Assembly (NCBI RefSeq): GCF_001721645.1
Contig: NZ_CP017141.1
Coordinates: 248,001 to 312,000, forward strand
Length of the DNA stretch: 64,000 bases
Direction of reading: 5' to 3'
Source of the DNA: Pedobacter steynii
GTDB taxonomy: Bacteria > Bacteroidota > Bacteroidia > Sphingobacteriales > Sphingobacteriaceae
Below are positions 27,483 to 35,856 of this stretch, piece after piece; the stretch's first letter is position 1, and each line of letters opens with the position of its first letter. A program made the position numbers and the translations under genes. The notes below the pieces were generated by a model. The model saw only the letters and a list, made by a program, of their open reading frames with translations. It ran no database searches and was not told the DNA's origin.

Positions 27483-28592
27483 ATGGAAAACAAAAGTCAA
27501 TTCGTAAATATACCGGCTGAACTTAAAAGTCAGCTTCCTATATTTCAGGTCCTCGGGGATCATTTACCTACACAGCTTCAAACACCGGAAGCAAAAAAGA
27601 CCATCTCCAGTATCTTTTTCTGGGCACTCATTTTAGGTGGGGCCTTTGCGTTCTTCAAATTCCTGCCGGTTATGCTGGAATATGCGGCAAAAAGCATTCT
27701 GCTGGTTATTTTCAGCATTATCCTTCTTGTTCTGCTCCTGCTTGCACCAAAAATCATTGCTTTATTGCATCGCCTGGGAACAATCCTTTTGTTTAAAGGA
27801 GAAAAAGCCATCATCAGAAACAACCCTATTGAAACCCTGCAGCTCTTATCAAAAGATGCCAAAGACACTTTAAAAAGGGTAAAAGATAAAATAGCGAATG
27901 TAGATGGGGTGCGCATTGACATGATCCAAAGTGGAGAAACGGCGCAAAAAACTGCAGAAGAAAAATATACTTATGCAAAACGCTTTACTGTTGAGGCGGC
28001 AAACCTGGATGAAAAAGGCAAACAGGAAACGGCCAACAGCAATACTGAAAAGGCGAATGAATATGCCAGAGATGCAAAGGAAACCCGTACCAAAGCTTTT
28101 TTGTTGGGTAAAGAAGGTGAAGCAGAAGAACAAAATGCCAGAAGTTATGTACAATATGCCAATCAGTTTGCGAAGGTTTTAGAAGTTTTAAAAGACAATG
28201 AAAGTGCGGCCAGAATTTATGTCAGCACCTTGGACAGCAGCATTTCTATCATTTCCAAAAAACTGGAAGCCACTCAGAAAATGAAGAATGCCACGGAAGG
28301 CCTGGCAGAAGTCTTTAACATTAAAGATGGATGGGTATTCCAGGAAGCAATGGATGCTGCCACAGGAGCAATCAGCCAGAACATCGCCTCAATCCGTTCC
28401 AACCTGGACTTCCTTGATCAGAACAATAACATCACCGTTGGAGGTGCACCTTCACAGGGAGAACTGGAAGAGTTTATCAGAAAAGTAGACGAACGCAACC
28501 TTAAAATGCTCAACGTAAGCAAAATGGCAGATTCTTATTATGAACTGAAACCGGAAGAAAAAGTAGACAAAGGATTCTCCTTATTAGATTAA
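27483..28592 (+). CDS. Two-TM coiled-coil membrane protein of unknown function
   Basis: 369 residues, not recognised. Two hydrophobic helices (about 43-63 and 66-92) are followed by a cytoplasmic alpha-helical region with heptad-like charged stretches (about 115-340). The Lys/Glu/Ala-rich composition recalls PspA/IM30-type or TelA-type helical proteins, but no diagnostic motif is seen. It is the middle gene of the operon at 26762-29616. Confidence 0.75.
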   Translation: MENKSQFVNIPAELKSQLPIFQVLGDHLPTQLQTPEAKKTISSIFFWALILGGAFAFFKFLPVMLEYAAKSILLVIFSIILLVLLLLAPKIIALLHRLGTILLFKGEKAIIRNNPIETLQLLSKDAKDTLKRVKDKIANVDGVRIDMIQSGETAQKTAEEKYTYAKRFTVEAANLDEKGKQETANSNTEKANEYARDAKETRTKAFLLGKEGEAEEQNARSYVQYANQFAKVLEVLKDNESAARIYVSTLDSSISIISKKLEATQKMKNATEGLAEVFNIKDGWVFQEAMDAATGAISQNIASIRSNLDFLDQNNNITVGGAPSQGELEEFIRKVDERNLKMLNVSKMADSYYELKPEEKVDKGFSLLD

Positions 28593-28620
28593 TCAATAGA
28601 ACCAAAATACAAACAAAAAC

Positions 28621-29616
28621 ATGGAAGAAAAATCAACCTGGGCCAGACTACGTTGGCCGATAAAAGCAATTATCCTGGCTATTCCAATTGTTGGAATAGG
28701 TTACTGGGCCTTTGAAAGTGGCAAATTAGATGGAATTACGGCTAAGCCGGAAACAGCCGATACCACTGGTGTTGCGCCAACAATGGCCGGATCAGGCAGC
28801 ACTGCTGATGAAAAAAGGACCTTCAATTACAATCCGGAAAAACCGGTAAACGGAGAATATAAAGGAGTGGTTGAAGTAGGTGCTTCAGGCTTTAACTCTT
28901 TCGTTGTTAATATCGACAAGGAGAAACGCTGGGAGATCGTCTCTAAAGATTTTGGTAAATCATTCGTTTACGAAGGTATGGCAACTACAGCCGATATCCG
29001 CACCGGATTAAAAGACTATATCGGAGCAATGTTTGACAAAGGGGTGAAATCAAAAAACATCCATTTTGTGATCAGTTCGGGTGCTCAGAAAGAGCCAAAA
29101 ACGGCTGCCATTTCTACAGAATTAAAGAAAATGGGCTATGTAGTAAACCTGGTTACCGCAGAGCAGGAAGGAAAGCTGGCTCTGAAATGTGTATTACCAG
29201 CTTCGTATTATGACAACTCTTTCGTCGTAGATATCGGTTCTGGAAACACAAAAATTTCATGGATAGATGGAGAGGTCAGATCCGCTGAAGGACCTGGTGC
29301 TAAATATTATGAAAAAGATCAAAAAGACGATGCGGTTTATGCACAGGTAAAAAGCTTATCAGAAAAGATTCCTGCTAAAAAACGTGAGGTCTGCTTTATC
29401 ATTGGTGGTGTTCCTTATGAACTGGCCAAGCAAACCAGAAACGGAGAAGAAAGATTTACGGTATTGAACAACCCCGAAAAATATAACACGGATAAAATAA
29501 AGATCAAAAGTGGTGTAAACATTTATAAAGCCATTAAAGATGCTACAAATTGCGACACATTTGTGTTTGACTGGGACGCAAACTTTACCATTGGATTTTT
29601 ATTAACTGTTAAATAA
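28621..29616 (+). CDS. Membrane-anchored Ppx/GppA-like actin-fold protein
   Basis: 331 residues. One transmembrane helix (about 13-30) is followed by a low-complexity linker and a two-part actin/hexokinase-fold domain. A phosphate-1-like loop VEVGASGFNSF is at 84-94, a phosphate-2-like loop VVDIGSGNTKI at 202-212 and a GG loop IIGGVP at 260-265. The TAEQEGKLA segment near 179-187 matches the EEE/A helix of exopolyphosphatases. It is shorter than Ppx/GppA (about 300-500 residues) and lacks their C-terminal helical domain, so it may bind nucleotide or polyphosphate without being a full exopolyphosphatase. It ends the operon before a strong terminator. Confidence 0.7.
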   Translation: MEEKSTWARLRWPIKAIILAIPIVGIGYWAFESGKLDGITAKPETADTTGVAPTMAGSGSTADEKRTFNYNPEKPVNGEYKGVVEVGASGFNSFVVNIDKEKRWEIVSKDFGKSFVYEGMATTADIRTGLKDYIGAMFDKGVKSKNIHFVISSGAQKEPKTAAISTELKKMGYVVNLVTAEQEGKLALKCVLPASYYDNSFVVDIGSGNTKISWIDGEVRSAEGPGAKYYEKDQKDDAVYAQVKSLSEKIPAKKREVCFIIGGVPYELAKQTRNGEERFTVLNNPEKYNTDKIKIKSGVNIYKAIKDATNCDTFVFDWDANFTIGFLLTVK

Positions 29617-29638
29617 GATCCTTAAATTTCCAAAAAAA

Positions 29639-29664
29639 CGGGCTTCATTATTAAATGAAGCCCG
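29639..29664 (+). terminator. Strong intrinsic terminator
   Basis: An 11-bp GC-containing stem CGGGCTTCATT / AATGAAGCCCG with a 4-base loop is preceded by A7 and followed by T9. It closes the three-gene operon. Confidence 0.93.
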
Positions 29665-29746
29665 TTTTTTTTTATGTAAAACACCTAAATCTGTCTAAAC
29701 CAATGTCCTGCTTAAATTATTATTTCAATATACTGACAATCTGCCA

Positions 29747-29777
29747 TTGCGGAATAAACCGATCGGTCTTATATTTG
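29747..29777 (+). promoter_or_regulatory. Predicted promoter of the SDR gene
   Basis: TTG at 29747-29749 and TATATTTG at 29770-29777 are separated by 20 bases, matching the Bacteroidota -33/-7 arrangement. Transcription would start near 29784, which makes the ATG at 29785 unlikely as the main start and favours the ATG at 29893. Confidence 0.65.
29758..29767. promoter_or_regulatory. TetR-type palindromic operator
   Basis: ACCGATCGGT is a perfect 10-bp palindrome placed between the -33 and -7 elements, where a bound repressor would block RNA polymerase. TetR-family repressors often use sites of this kind. No tetR gene is in the window. Confidence 0.5.
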
Positions 29778-29892
29778 TACCATAATGGTCAGAATAAAGG
29801 TTGCTTTTTTTTATCCTAAAAAAGACCGTTTGGTTTATTACAATATAATTACTCCATCAGGAATCAGACAAAAACTTAAAACATCAGATAAA

Positions 29893-30636
29893 ATGGACAT
29901 TACAAATAACACCATCCTGATCACCGGCGGAAGCGCAGGAATTGGATTTGAAATCGCTAAAGCTTTTACAGCCGCTGGCAATAAAGTGATCATTACCGGC
30001 AGGGATCAGCAAAGACTGGATGAAGCTTTGCTTCAGCTCCCGGGAGCCACGGGATTTAAAGGAGACATCAGTAGCGAGGCTGATACCGAAGCATTGGTTG
30101 CTGTTTTGCTAAAAGATTTCCCAACGCTCAATATCGTAGTCAACAATGCCGGGCAAGCTTATAAATACAACATTGCAGAACCTTCCAATGCCTTTGAGAA
30201 AGCCCAGGATGAAATGCTGACCAACTATTTAGCTGTTGTTCGGCTGAATGAAAAACTCCTGCCACAGCTTAAAGCACAAAGCTCGGCAGCCATTGTCAAT
30301 GTGACCTCCATCGTTGCGCTGGTTCCGGGTCAGCTCACTACTTACTCCGCTTCAAAAGCAGCCTTACATTCTTATAGTCAGAGCTTAAGAATTGCACTGG
30401 AAAGAAGCAGCGGGCAAGTGAAGGTTTTTGAGCTGATGCCACCTCTGGTCAATACCAGCTTCAGCGCCATCATCAATGGCCATAATGGAATCCCTGCAGC
30501 TGAAGTAGCAACAGACCTGATTACTGCGCTTGAAAAAGACGAGTACGAGATTCATGTAGGCAACACCAGATATATTTATGAGCTGTCATTAAGCTCACCT
30601 GAAGAAGCATTGACACTCATGAACCCCGTAGCATAG
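29893..30636 (+). CDS. SDR family oxidoreductase (DltE-like)
   Basis: 247 residues from ATG 29893 (MDITNNTILITGG). The upstream in-frame ATG at 29785 would add 36 residues unlike any SDR N-terminus. TGGSAGIG at 11-18 is the cofactor loop, and the catalytic Ser139, Tyr151 and Lys155 (YSASK) are intact. The layout, with a long C-terminal segment after the active site, resembles DltE-type oxidoreductases. The promoter carries a TetR-like palindrome, so expression is probably ligand-controlled. Confidence 0.85.
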   Translation: MDITNNTILITGGSAGIGFEIAKAFTAAGNKVIITGRDQQRLDEALLQLPGATGFKGDISSEADTEALVAVLLKDFPTLNIVVNNAGQAYKYNIAEPSNAFEKAQDEMLTNYLAVVRLNEKLLPQLKAQSSAAIVNVTSIVALVPGQLTTYSASKAALHSYSQSLRIALERSSGQVKVFELMPPLVNTSFSAIINGHNGIPAAEVATDLITALEKDEYEIHVGNTRYIYELSLSSPEEALTLMNPVA

Positions 30637-30646
30637 TTACTGCTTT

Positions 30647-31327
30647 CTATAATACCTCGTCGATCATTCCAAATACTTTAGCCTCTGAAGCGGTCATCCA
30701 GTAGTCCCGGCTGGCCGCTTCATTGATGTGCTCATAATCCTGACCACTATGGCTGGCAATGATGGTATACAGTTCTTTCTGAACTTTAAGAACCTCCCTG
30801 ACACTGATGTCCATATCCATTGCGGTGCCCTGTGTTCCACCCGAAGCCTGGTGGATCATCACCCTGGAATGTTTCAAAGCAGAGCGCTTGCCCGCAGCAC
30901 CTGCACATAACAATACCGAACCCATAGAGAGTGCAATTCCGGTGCAGATCGTGGCCACATCGGGCGAAATAAACTGCATGGTGTCATAAATGCCCAGTCC
31001 CGAATACACCACGCCACCCGGGCAATTTACGTAGAGCTGAATGTCTTTTTTCGCGTCTACAGACTGCAGGAAAAGCAACTGGGCCTGGATTACATTGGCA
31101 TTCCGGTCGTCGATGGCTTCACCCATAAAAATAATCCGGTCCATCATCAGCCTGGAGAACACATCCATCTGTGCCACATTGAGTTGTCGTTCTTCCATGA
31201 TATAGGGAGTCATCGCCATCGGGCCGGTAAAAGACGATGTTCTGGAAATATACTGTTCCACATAATTGCTGCCGATCCGGTGGTGTTTCACCGCATAACG
31301 AAGAAATTCATTCTGTTTCATATTCAT
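30647..31327 (-). CDS. clpP: ATP-dependent Clp protease proteolytic subunit
   Basis: 226 residues. The catalytic triad is Ser134 (GIALSMGS), His159 (MIHQ) and Asp208 (ASRDYWM), within the ClpP core of NCPGGVVYSG and CTGIALSMG. The N-terminus is longer than E. coli ClpP by about 20 residues, as is usual in Bacteroidota. No clpX or tig is next to it, which suggests a separate or second ClpP copy. It converges on the SDR gene with only 10 bases between stops. Confidence 0.94.
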   Translation of the reverse strand: MNMKQNEFLRYAVKHHRIGSNYVEQYISRTSSFTGPMAMTPYIMEERQLNVAQMDVFSRLMMDRIIFMGEAIDDRNANVIQAQLLFLQSVDAKKDIQLYVNCPGGVVYSGLGIYDTMQFISPDVATICTGIALSMGSVLLCAGAAGKRSALKHSRVMIHQASGGTQGTAMDMDISVREVLKVQKELYTIIASHSGQDYEHINEAASRDYWMTASEAKVFGMIDEVL

Positions 31328-31406
31328 GGTTTAAAGGGTTAAATTTTAGACATGGCGATGCCCCGCCCCTGTCCGGGGAAATTGTAAAAAGCGCTAAAAA
31401 AGAGGG

Positions 31407-31676
31407 CTATTTTCGGAAGAGCTTCCTGATTTTCTGCCGGAAGAATTGATGTTCAGGGGCACTAAACAACAGTTCATGGACCTTTTTAATTTCTGACCTC
31501 AGCTGCTGGCGGCCATACTCCTGCAGCAGGTCATAGGTTTTTTGCTGCCAGTAGACGCTATCCTTTAAATCGGGCTGCAAAATCAGCTGTGCTTCAAATA
31601 AGACTTTATCTTCCGGTCTGCCATCTGAGCTCAGGTAATCTTCAATTAAGCGAAGTTCATTCCAGGATGTCTTCAT
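31407..31676 (-). CDS. Small protein downstream of sigma factor
   Basis: 89 residues, helical and charged, with no membrane segment or zinc motif. It overlaps the end of the sigma factor gene by 20 bases, so the two are translated together. Such small genes after Bacteroidota ECF sigma genes are often partners or anti-sigma-like proteins, but this one lacks the usual anti-sigma transmembrane segment. Function is not recognised. Confidence 0.7.
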   Translation of the reverse strand: MKTSWNELRLIEDYLSSDGRPEDKVLFEAQLILQPDLKDSVYWQQKTYDLLQEYGRQQLRSEIKKVHELLFSAPEHQFFRQKIRKLFRK

Positions 31677-32220
31677 ATTTCAGCGATTTTTGCTTTACGG
31701 TTTCTTTAACTTTTTCCAGGCATTTAAACTTCTGAGCGGCTGCCGACCGGGCTCCGGAAAAGCCAAACCGCTCTCCCAACTCCTTCATGTCCATCCGTTC
31801 ATAATAAAATGCGCTGAGTAATTCCATACACTTCTTCCCTGCAGTTTGCAACAGCTTCAATAACCTGGGAGCAGAGATTTCCTCAGAACCGGATTCCTTC
31901 AGGTTCAGCTCTTCATCAAAGTCAGCTCCAAACTGCTCAAGAGAGACCTGCCTGCTGCTTTCTTTATAGCGCTTGTTCCAGAGGTGCCTGGCAATCCCCA
32001 AAAGATAGGATTTTCCGGTATACTGCAGCACCACATCATTACGCTCTACTTTCTCATAATAAATAATCAGGGCATCCTGAAACAGGTCTTTAGCCTCCTC
32101 AAAGGAACCTCCCATCCTGCTGATGTAGCCCGCTACCAGCGGAAAAGCATCCTGATACAGCCAGATTAACCGCTCTTGGGGGTCAGCCTTTTGTTTTTCT
32201 ATAGTGGGTATGGTCGTCAT
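31657..32220 (-). CDS. RNA polymerase ECF-type sigma-70 family factor
   Basis: 187 residues from the ATG at 32220; a GTG at 32250 would add 10 residues and is less likely. The region 2 segment RLIWLYQDAFPLVAGYISR..AKDLFQDALI and the region 4 helix MDMKELGERFGFSGARSAAAQKFKCLEKVK are clear. It probably directs RNA polymerase to a small regulon, with the overlapping 89-residue gene as regulator. Confidence 0.88.
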   Translation of the reverse strand: MTTIPTIEKQKADPQERLIWLYQDAFPLVAGYISRMGGSFEEAKDLFQDALIIYYEKVERNDVVLQYTGKSYLLGIARHLWNKRYKESSRQVSLEQFGADFDEELNLKESGSEEISAPRLLKLLQTAGKKCMELLSAFYYERMDMKELGERFGFSGARSAAAQKFKCLEKVKETVKQKSLKYEDILE

Positions 32221-32323
32221 AGCTATGAAGCATTTTATAGTATGTGACACTTTTCAATCAAATATCACCTTAATTTCGTGATTATTTTACCTTGATTCCG
32301 CTTAGCCAGGAAATTTTGTGCTC

Positions 32324-32905
32324 CTAACCATGGATGGCTTCTTTATTGCCAAAGCTTTGAATCAGCTCACCTTCAAAATCCAGCCATTCTTTCCATCTTT
32401 TATCGACATCAACATCGATCGTGTATTTACGTGCAAAATTCAGGAAAGTGGTATAATGTCCGGCTTCTGAAACCATGAGTTCATGATAAAATTTCGCCAG
32501 TTCCGGATCTTTGATATTTTGGGACAATACGCGGAAGCGTTCACAACTTCTGGCCTCAATCATTGCTGCAAACAGAAGACGGTCGATAAAAGCATTATTT
32601 CTGCTGCCATCCCTCCTGCTAAACTTCACCAAGCGACCTACATAATCGTCTTTCCGTTCCCGGCCCAGGGTATAACCGCGCTTTTTAATGATGTCTATCA
32701 CCATTTGAAAATGCTGCATCTCTTCAATCGCAATGGCAGTGAGTTCCTCAACCAGATCCATATGCTCAGAATTATTGGTGATCAGCGTGATGGCATTGGT
32801 TGCAGCTTTCTGCTCGCACCAGGCATGGTCGGTAAGGATTTCTTCCAGATTCGATTCCGCAATGTTCGCCCAGCGTGGGTCTGTCAATAATTTTAATCCA
32901 AGCAT
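32324..32905 (-). CDS. miaE: tRNA-(ms2io6A)-hydroxylase MiaE-like
   Basis: 193 residues of the ferritin-like diiron MiaE family. Ligands are read as Glu31 (WCEQKAA), Glu62 and His65 (EEMQHF), and later Glu/His in SEAGHYTTF. It would hydroxylate the isopentenyl side chain of A37 in tRNAs reading U-starting codons. A TAATTTTG -7 element lies 25 bases upstream. Confidence 0.9.
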   Translation of the reverse strand: MLGLKLLTDPRWANIAESNLEEILTDHAWCEQKAATNAITLITNNSEHMDLVEELTAIAIEEMQHFQMVIDIIKKRGYTLGRERKDDYVGRLVKFSRRDGSRNNAFIDRLLFAAMIEARSCERFRVLSQNIKDPELAKFYHELMVSEAGHYTTFLNFARKYTIDVDVDKRWKEWLDFEGELIQSFGNKEAIHG

Positions 32906-32929
32906 CGTATTCTAAATTATATTCTTCCC

Positions 32930-32937
32930 CAAAATTA
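32930..32937 (-). promoter_or_regulatory. Predicted -7 element of miaE
   Basis: Minus-strand TAATTTTG fits TAnnTTTG, 25 bases before the ATG. No TTG is seen at the -33 spacing. Confidence 0.35.
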
Positions 32938-32993
32938 GGAATAATCATAGTCTTTGCATTAAAAACATCTATTTTGCATCCAATTTTAAAGAA

Positions 32994-34237
32994 ATGACCA
33001 AAAAGTGCATATTGATCATTGGATTAGTCTGGCCTGAGCCAGGTTCATCAGCCGCGGGTACGAGAATGATCCAGCTCATCGATCTGTTCATCTCTGCAGG
33101 TTATGAGGTAGTTTTTGCTTCTGCAGCTGCTAAATCCGAATTCAGCTATAATTTAAAAGAGATGGGGGTATTGGAACGCGGGATTACCCTGAATGACGCG
33201 GGCTTCAATCTGTTCCTGAAAGAGATTAATCCTGGAATGGTACTCTTTGATCGTTTCATTATGGAGGAACAGTATGGCTGGAGGGTGCAGGAAGAATGTC
33301 CTGATGCCATGAGGATTCTGGATACCGAAGACCTCCATTGTCTGCGGAACGCCAGACAGCAGGCCATAAAAACAGATCAACTTCCGGCCGCAGACCTGTT
33401 CACTGATATGGCCAAAAGAGAAATCGCTTCGATACTGAGGTGTGATTTGTCATTGATCATTTCTGAAGTAGAAATGAAAATTCTGGAAGAACAATTTCGC
33501 CTGGACCCTTCTTTGATTTATTATTTGCCTTTTTTAGAAGAAGCATTGGCTGAGGAAGACATCAGCAGCTGGAAAACTTTTGAAGAAAGGGAAGGCTTTG
33601 TATTTATTGGTAATTTTTTACATGAACCCAACTGGCATACCCTTCAGGTTTTAAAGACAAAAGTCTGGCCGCTGCTCAGAAAAAAAATACCTGCCGCCAC
33701 ACTTCATATTTATGGCGCATATGCGACACAGAAGGTCATGCAATTGCATAATGAGAAAGAGAAATTCCACATTCATGGACGGGCGGAAAATGCCCGGGAA
33801 TCGATATCAAATCATAAAGTATTGCTGGCACCCATCCAGTTTGGTGCAGGATTAAAGGGAAGTTTATTGATGCCATGCAGGTAGGAACACCCGCAGTAAC
33901 GACCAGCATCGGGGCCGAAGCCATGACTGGAGGGCTGGATTGGAATGGAGAAATTGTAGACGACCTGACCGCTTTTGCAGCACAGGCCGCAGCCTTATAT
34001 CAGGACAAACACAGGTGGTTGCAAGCACAGAAGAATGGTATATTGATCATTAACGAACGTTATAAAAAATCAAATTTCAGTGCCCCCTTTCTGAGCGCCA
34101 TACAACACTTATCAGCCAGTCTGGCCGCACATCGTCGTGGGAACTTCATCGGACAGCTTTTACAATTCCATACCGCAAACAGTACTAAATACATGTCCTT
34201 ATGGATCTCGGAAAAAAAGCTCAGAAATCCAATATAA
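32994..34237 (+). pseudogene. Glycosyltransferase family 4-like gene with a frameshift
   Basis: The first 290 residues read as a GT4-type glycosyltransferase up to FGAGLKG, then the frame runs into a stop at 33884. In the -1 frame the sequence resumes with KFIDAMQVGTPAVTTS, the expected continuation of the donor-site motif (GLKGK.IDAM..GTPSV). One missing base near 33858-33860 restores a single product of about 414 residues, normal for the family. It is either a sequencing error or a true inactivating frameshift; no programmed-slip sequence is obvious. The gene lies outside the large exopolysaccharide cluster and is divergent from miaE. Confidence 0.85.
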
Positions 34238-34253
34238 GCGGTCACTAAACAGC

Positions 34254-34277
34254 AAAGGCCCTTTATAAAGGGCCTTT
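34254..34277. terminator. Bidirectional terminator over the HTH gene stop codon
   Basis: A perfect 10-bp stem AAAGGCCCTT / AAGGGCCTTT with a TATA loop. The stop codon of the minus-strand HTH gene (34263-34265) lies inside it. There is no long T run, so the strength is uncertain. Confidence 0.6.
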
Positions 34278-34607
34278 CCGTACTAGTTTTTTATAATCCT
34301 CCAGCAGCGCAATGTACTTTTCCATCCAGTAATAAACAGAATTGGAAGGAGTAGAATGATCATCGTCATTGATCACCATCACACTATCCTTACGCAGGAA
34401 CTGCTTAAACTCCTCTTCAAAATCATTCGAAAAATCATAATTTATCACTTTACCAATCTCACAAATTACATCTGTATGCAGCTTTTTTTGCCTGAACCAA
34501 TTGTACAAGGTTCGCCTATTTACATGTAAACGCCTGGATAATTCACTAATGTTTACATTCTTTCGCCGAACAGCAAGTTCAACAATTTCACCAGCATTGA
34601 GTTCCAT
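34263..34607 (-). CDS. Small helix-turn-helix transcriptional regulator
   Basis: 114 residues. The N-terminal HTH (about 10-45) contains NISELSRRLHVNRRTLYNWFRQKKL, of the XRE/Fis-like kind seen in small Bacteroidota regulators. The C-terminal 60 residues are acidic and helical, of unknown role. It is transcribed alone and no target is evident. Confidence 0.8.
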   Translation of the reverse strand: MELNAGEIVELAVRRKNVNISELSRRLHVNRRTLYNWFRQKKLHTDVICEIGKVINYDFSNDFEEEFKQFLRKDSVMVINDDDHSTPSNSVYYWMEKYIALLEDYKKLVRKGPL

Positions 34608-34810
34608 AATTTTTGTAATTATTAGATCATACTATAACATTTAGATTAAGCAATGGGGATTGATTTAAAACAACAAAGCAGATACATTTAGGAGAGTTTG
34701 AGCGCAAATACAATTCTTGTTAGAGCAAATAATGACTTTCAGCGTTATTCTACGATCAAATATATTCCAAAAAAAAGGATTACGGGAACCTACTGATGCT
34801 CAAAAATATA

Positions 34811-35545
34811 TTATTCATGCTCATATTCTTTCAAAGAAGTCAAAAAAATGATCATTCCCCCTATTTCACCCAGTTCATCATACCAGGGATAAACGGTACT
34901 TTTTAACACCATTTCCTCCAGATCAAAATCATAATCACCCGGTAGTTCAGTCATTTCACCTTGTAAAAACTTTCCTTTTAACAGCTCCAAACCTTTACCT
35001 TTTCCGGGAAAAAAATCAAAGAAATTTTTACCCGTCAAATCGACATCGGATAAACCACAGACCTTTAGTAATGGTTTTGAAACCAGTAAATAATTCATGT
35101 TTTTGTCCAGCATGGCAACCGGCAAAGGAAATTGAGAGATCAGAATCTGATTCCGTTCTGTCAAATTTAAATCCTTCATGGCTGTTCCATTATATCCTTC
35201 TGTCAGCTTACTTCGCAAATACCGGTTATAACACAAAGTATAATTTGCAGGGTTTGAAAAACCCAGCATAAATGCCATCTCTTTCTTGCTGCAGCCTGTA
35301 TTTCGAATATGCTCCTCTGCAAATTCCATTTGTAATCTTCTGAAATAAAGATATGGACTCGTCTGAAACGTATTTTTAAAATCACGCATTAACTTAGAGA
35401 TGGAAATATGATACAGCGCGGCCAGGTTTTCCACGGCAGGAAATCCGGAAAGGATAACCGTACCGAGATATTCGGCGATCTGATTGCTTTTATTATTACT
35501 CCCCATTATTTTCTGATGTTTTTTCGTCAGCACACAGTTTGACAT
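34811..35545 (-). CDS. AraC-type HTH fused to a C-terminal PAS domain
   Basis: 244 residues from the ATG at 35545; a TTG at 35554 and an ATG at 35506 are other possible starts. The AraC HTH pair is near the N-terminus (VENLAALYHISISKLMRDFKNTFQTSPYLYFRRLQME, then KKEMAFMLGFSNPANYTLCY), and a PAS-like domain follows (ISQFPLPVAMLDKNMNYLL...DLTGKNFFDFFPG). The order DNA-binding domain first, sensor second, is the reverse of most AraC proteins. It stands alone upstream of the exopolysaccharide cluster end. Confidence 0.8.
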   Translation of the reverse strand: MSNCVLTKKHQKIMGSNNKSNQIAEYLGTVILSGFPAVENLAALYHISISKLMRDFKNTFQTSPYLYFRRLQMEFAEEHIRNTGCSKKEMAFMLGFSNPANYTLCYNRYLRSKLTEGYNGTAMKDLNLTERNQILISQFPLPVAMLDKNMNYLLVSKPLLKVCGLSDVDLTGKNFFDFFPGKGKGLELLKGKFLQGEMTELPGDYDFDLEEMVLKSTVYPWYDELGEIGGMIIFLTSLKEYEHE

Positions 35546-35554
35546 GAACAGCAA

Positions 35555-35856
35555 TTTATTGAGCTGCCATCAATGAATCGAAAACACAGTTTTTATCATC
35601 CAACATCAAAATCCTGGGGAGAGACAAAAGACAGGAAATATTCCTTTTGAAAATCGGGTTGTATATCCCTAAGACCGCTCTCCCGGATCTTACCAGGACA
35701 TAGCCGAATACAAATTCCAGAGCCCCTTAAGCTTCCGGAATATTCATTAAAAAAAGCGTTCATTTTTAACTAATATTTATTTGGTTTCTTTATTATCAGT
35801 TTAAAACCTTAGGGAATAATCGATTATTAAAATAATAAAAAATATTTAAAAGTTTA
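35555..35856. other. Intergenic region between AraC-PAS gene and exopolysaccharide cluster
   Basis: 302 bases, AT-rich toward 35856. No open frame of interest and no full TAnnTTTG match toward the AraC-PAS gene. The only structure seen is the 14-bp palindrome at 35815-35828. Confidence 0.6.
35815..35828. repeat. 14-bp perfect palindrome
   Basis: AATAATCGATTATT lies 29 bases downstream of the last gene of the exopolysaccharide cluster. It could be a weak hairpin or a protein-binding site. Confidence 0.5.

Noticed and set aside
29725..29750. Possible third copy of the 23-bp motif (CAATATACTGACAATCTGCCA)
   Set aside because: Alignment needs an insertion and several mismatches; only CTGACA and neighbouring bases are shared, so chance cannot be excluded.
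29785..29892. N-terminal extension of the SDR
   Set aside because: The residues resemble no SDR N-terminus and the ATG would coincide with the predicted transcription start.
31361..31378. CCCCG/CGGGG hairpin upstream of clpP
   Set aside because: The stem is only 5 bp with an 8-base loop and no T run on either strand, so it is not called a terminator.
33875..34237. Separate 120-residue gene
   Set aside because: It begins in mid-motif of a GT4 donor site and is better read as the second half of the frameshifted glycosyltransferase.
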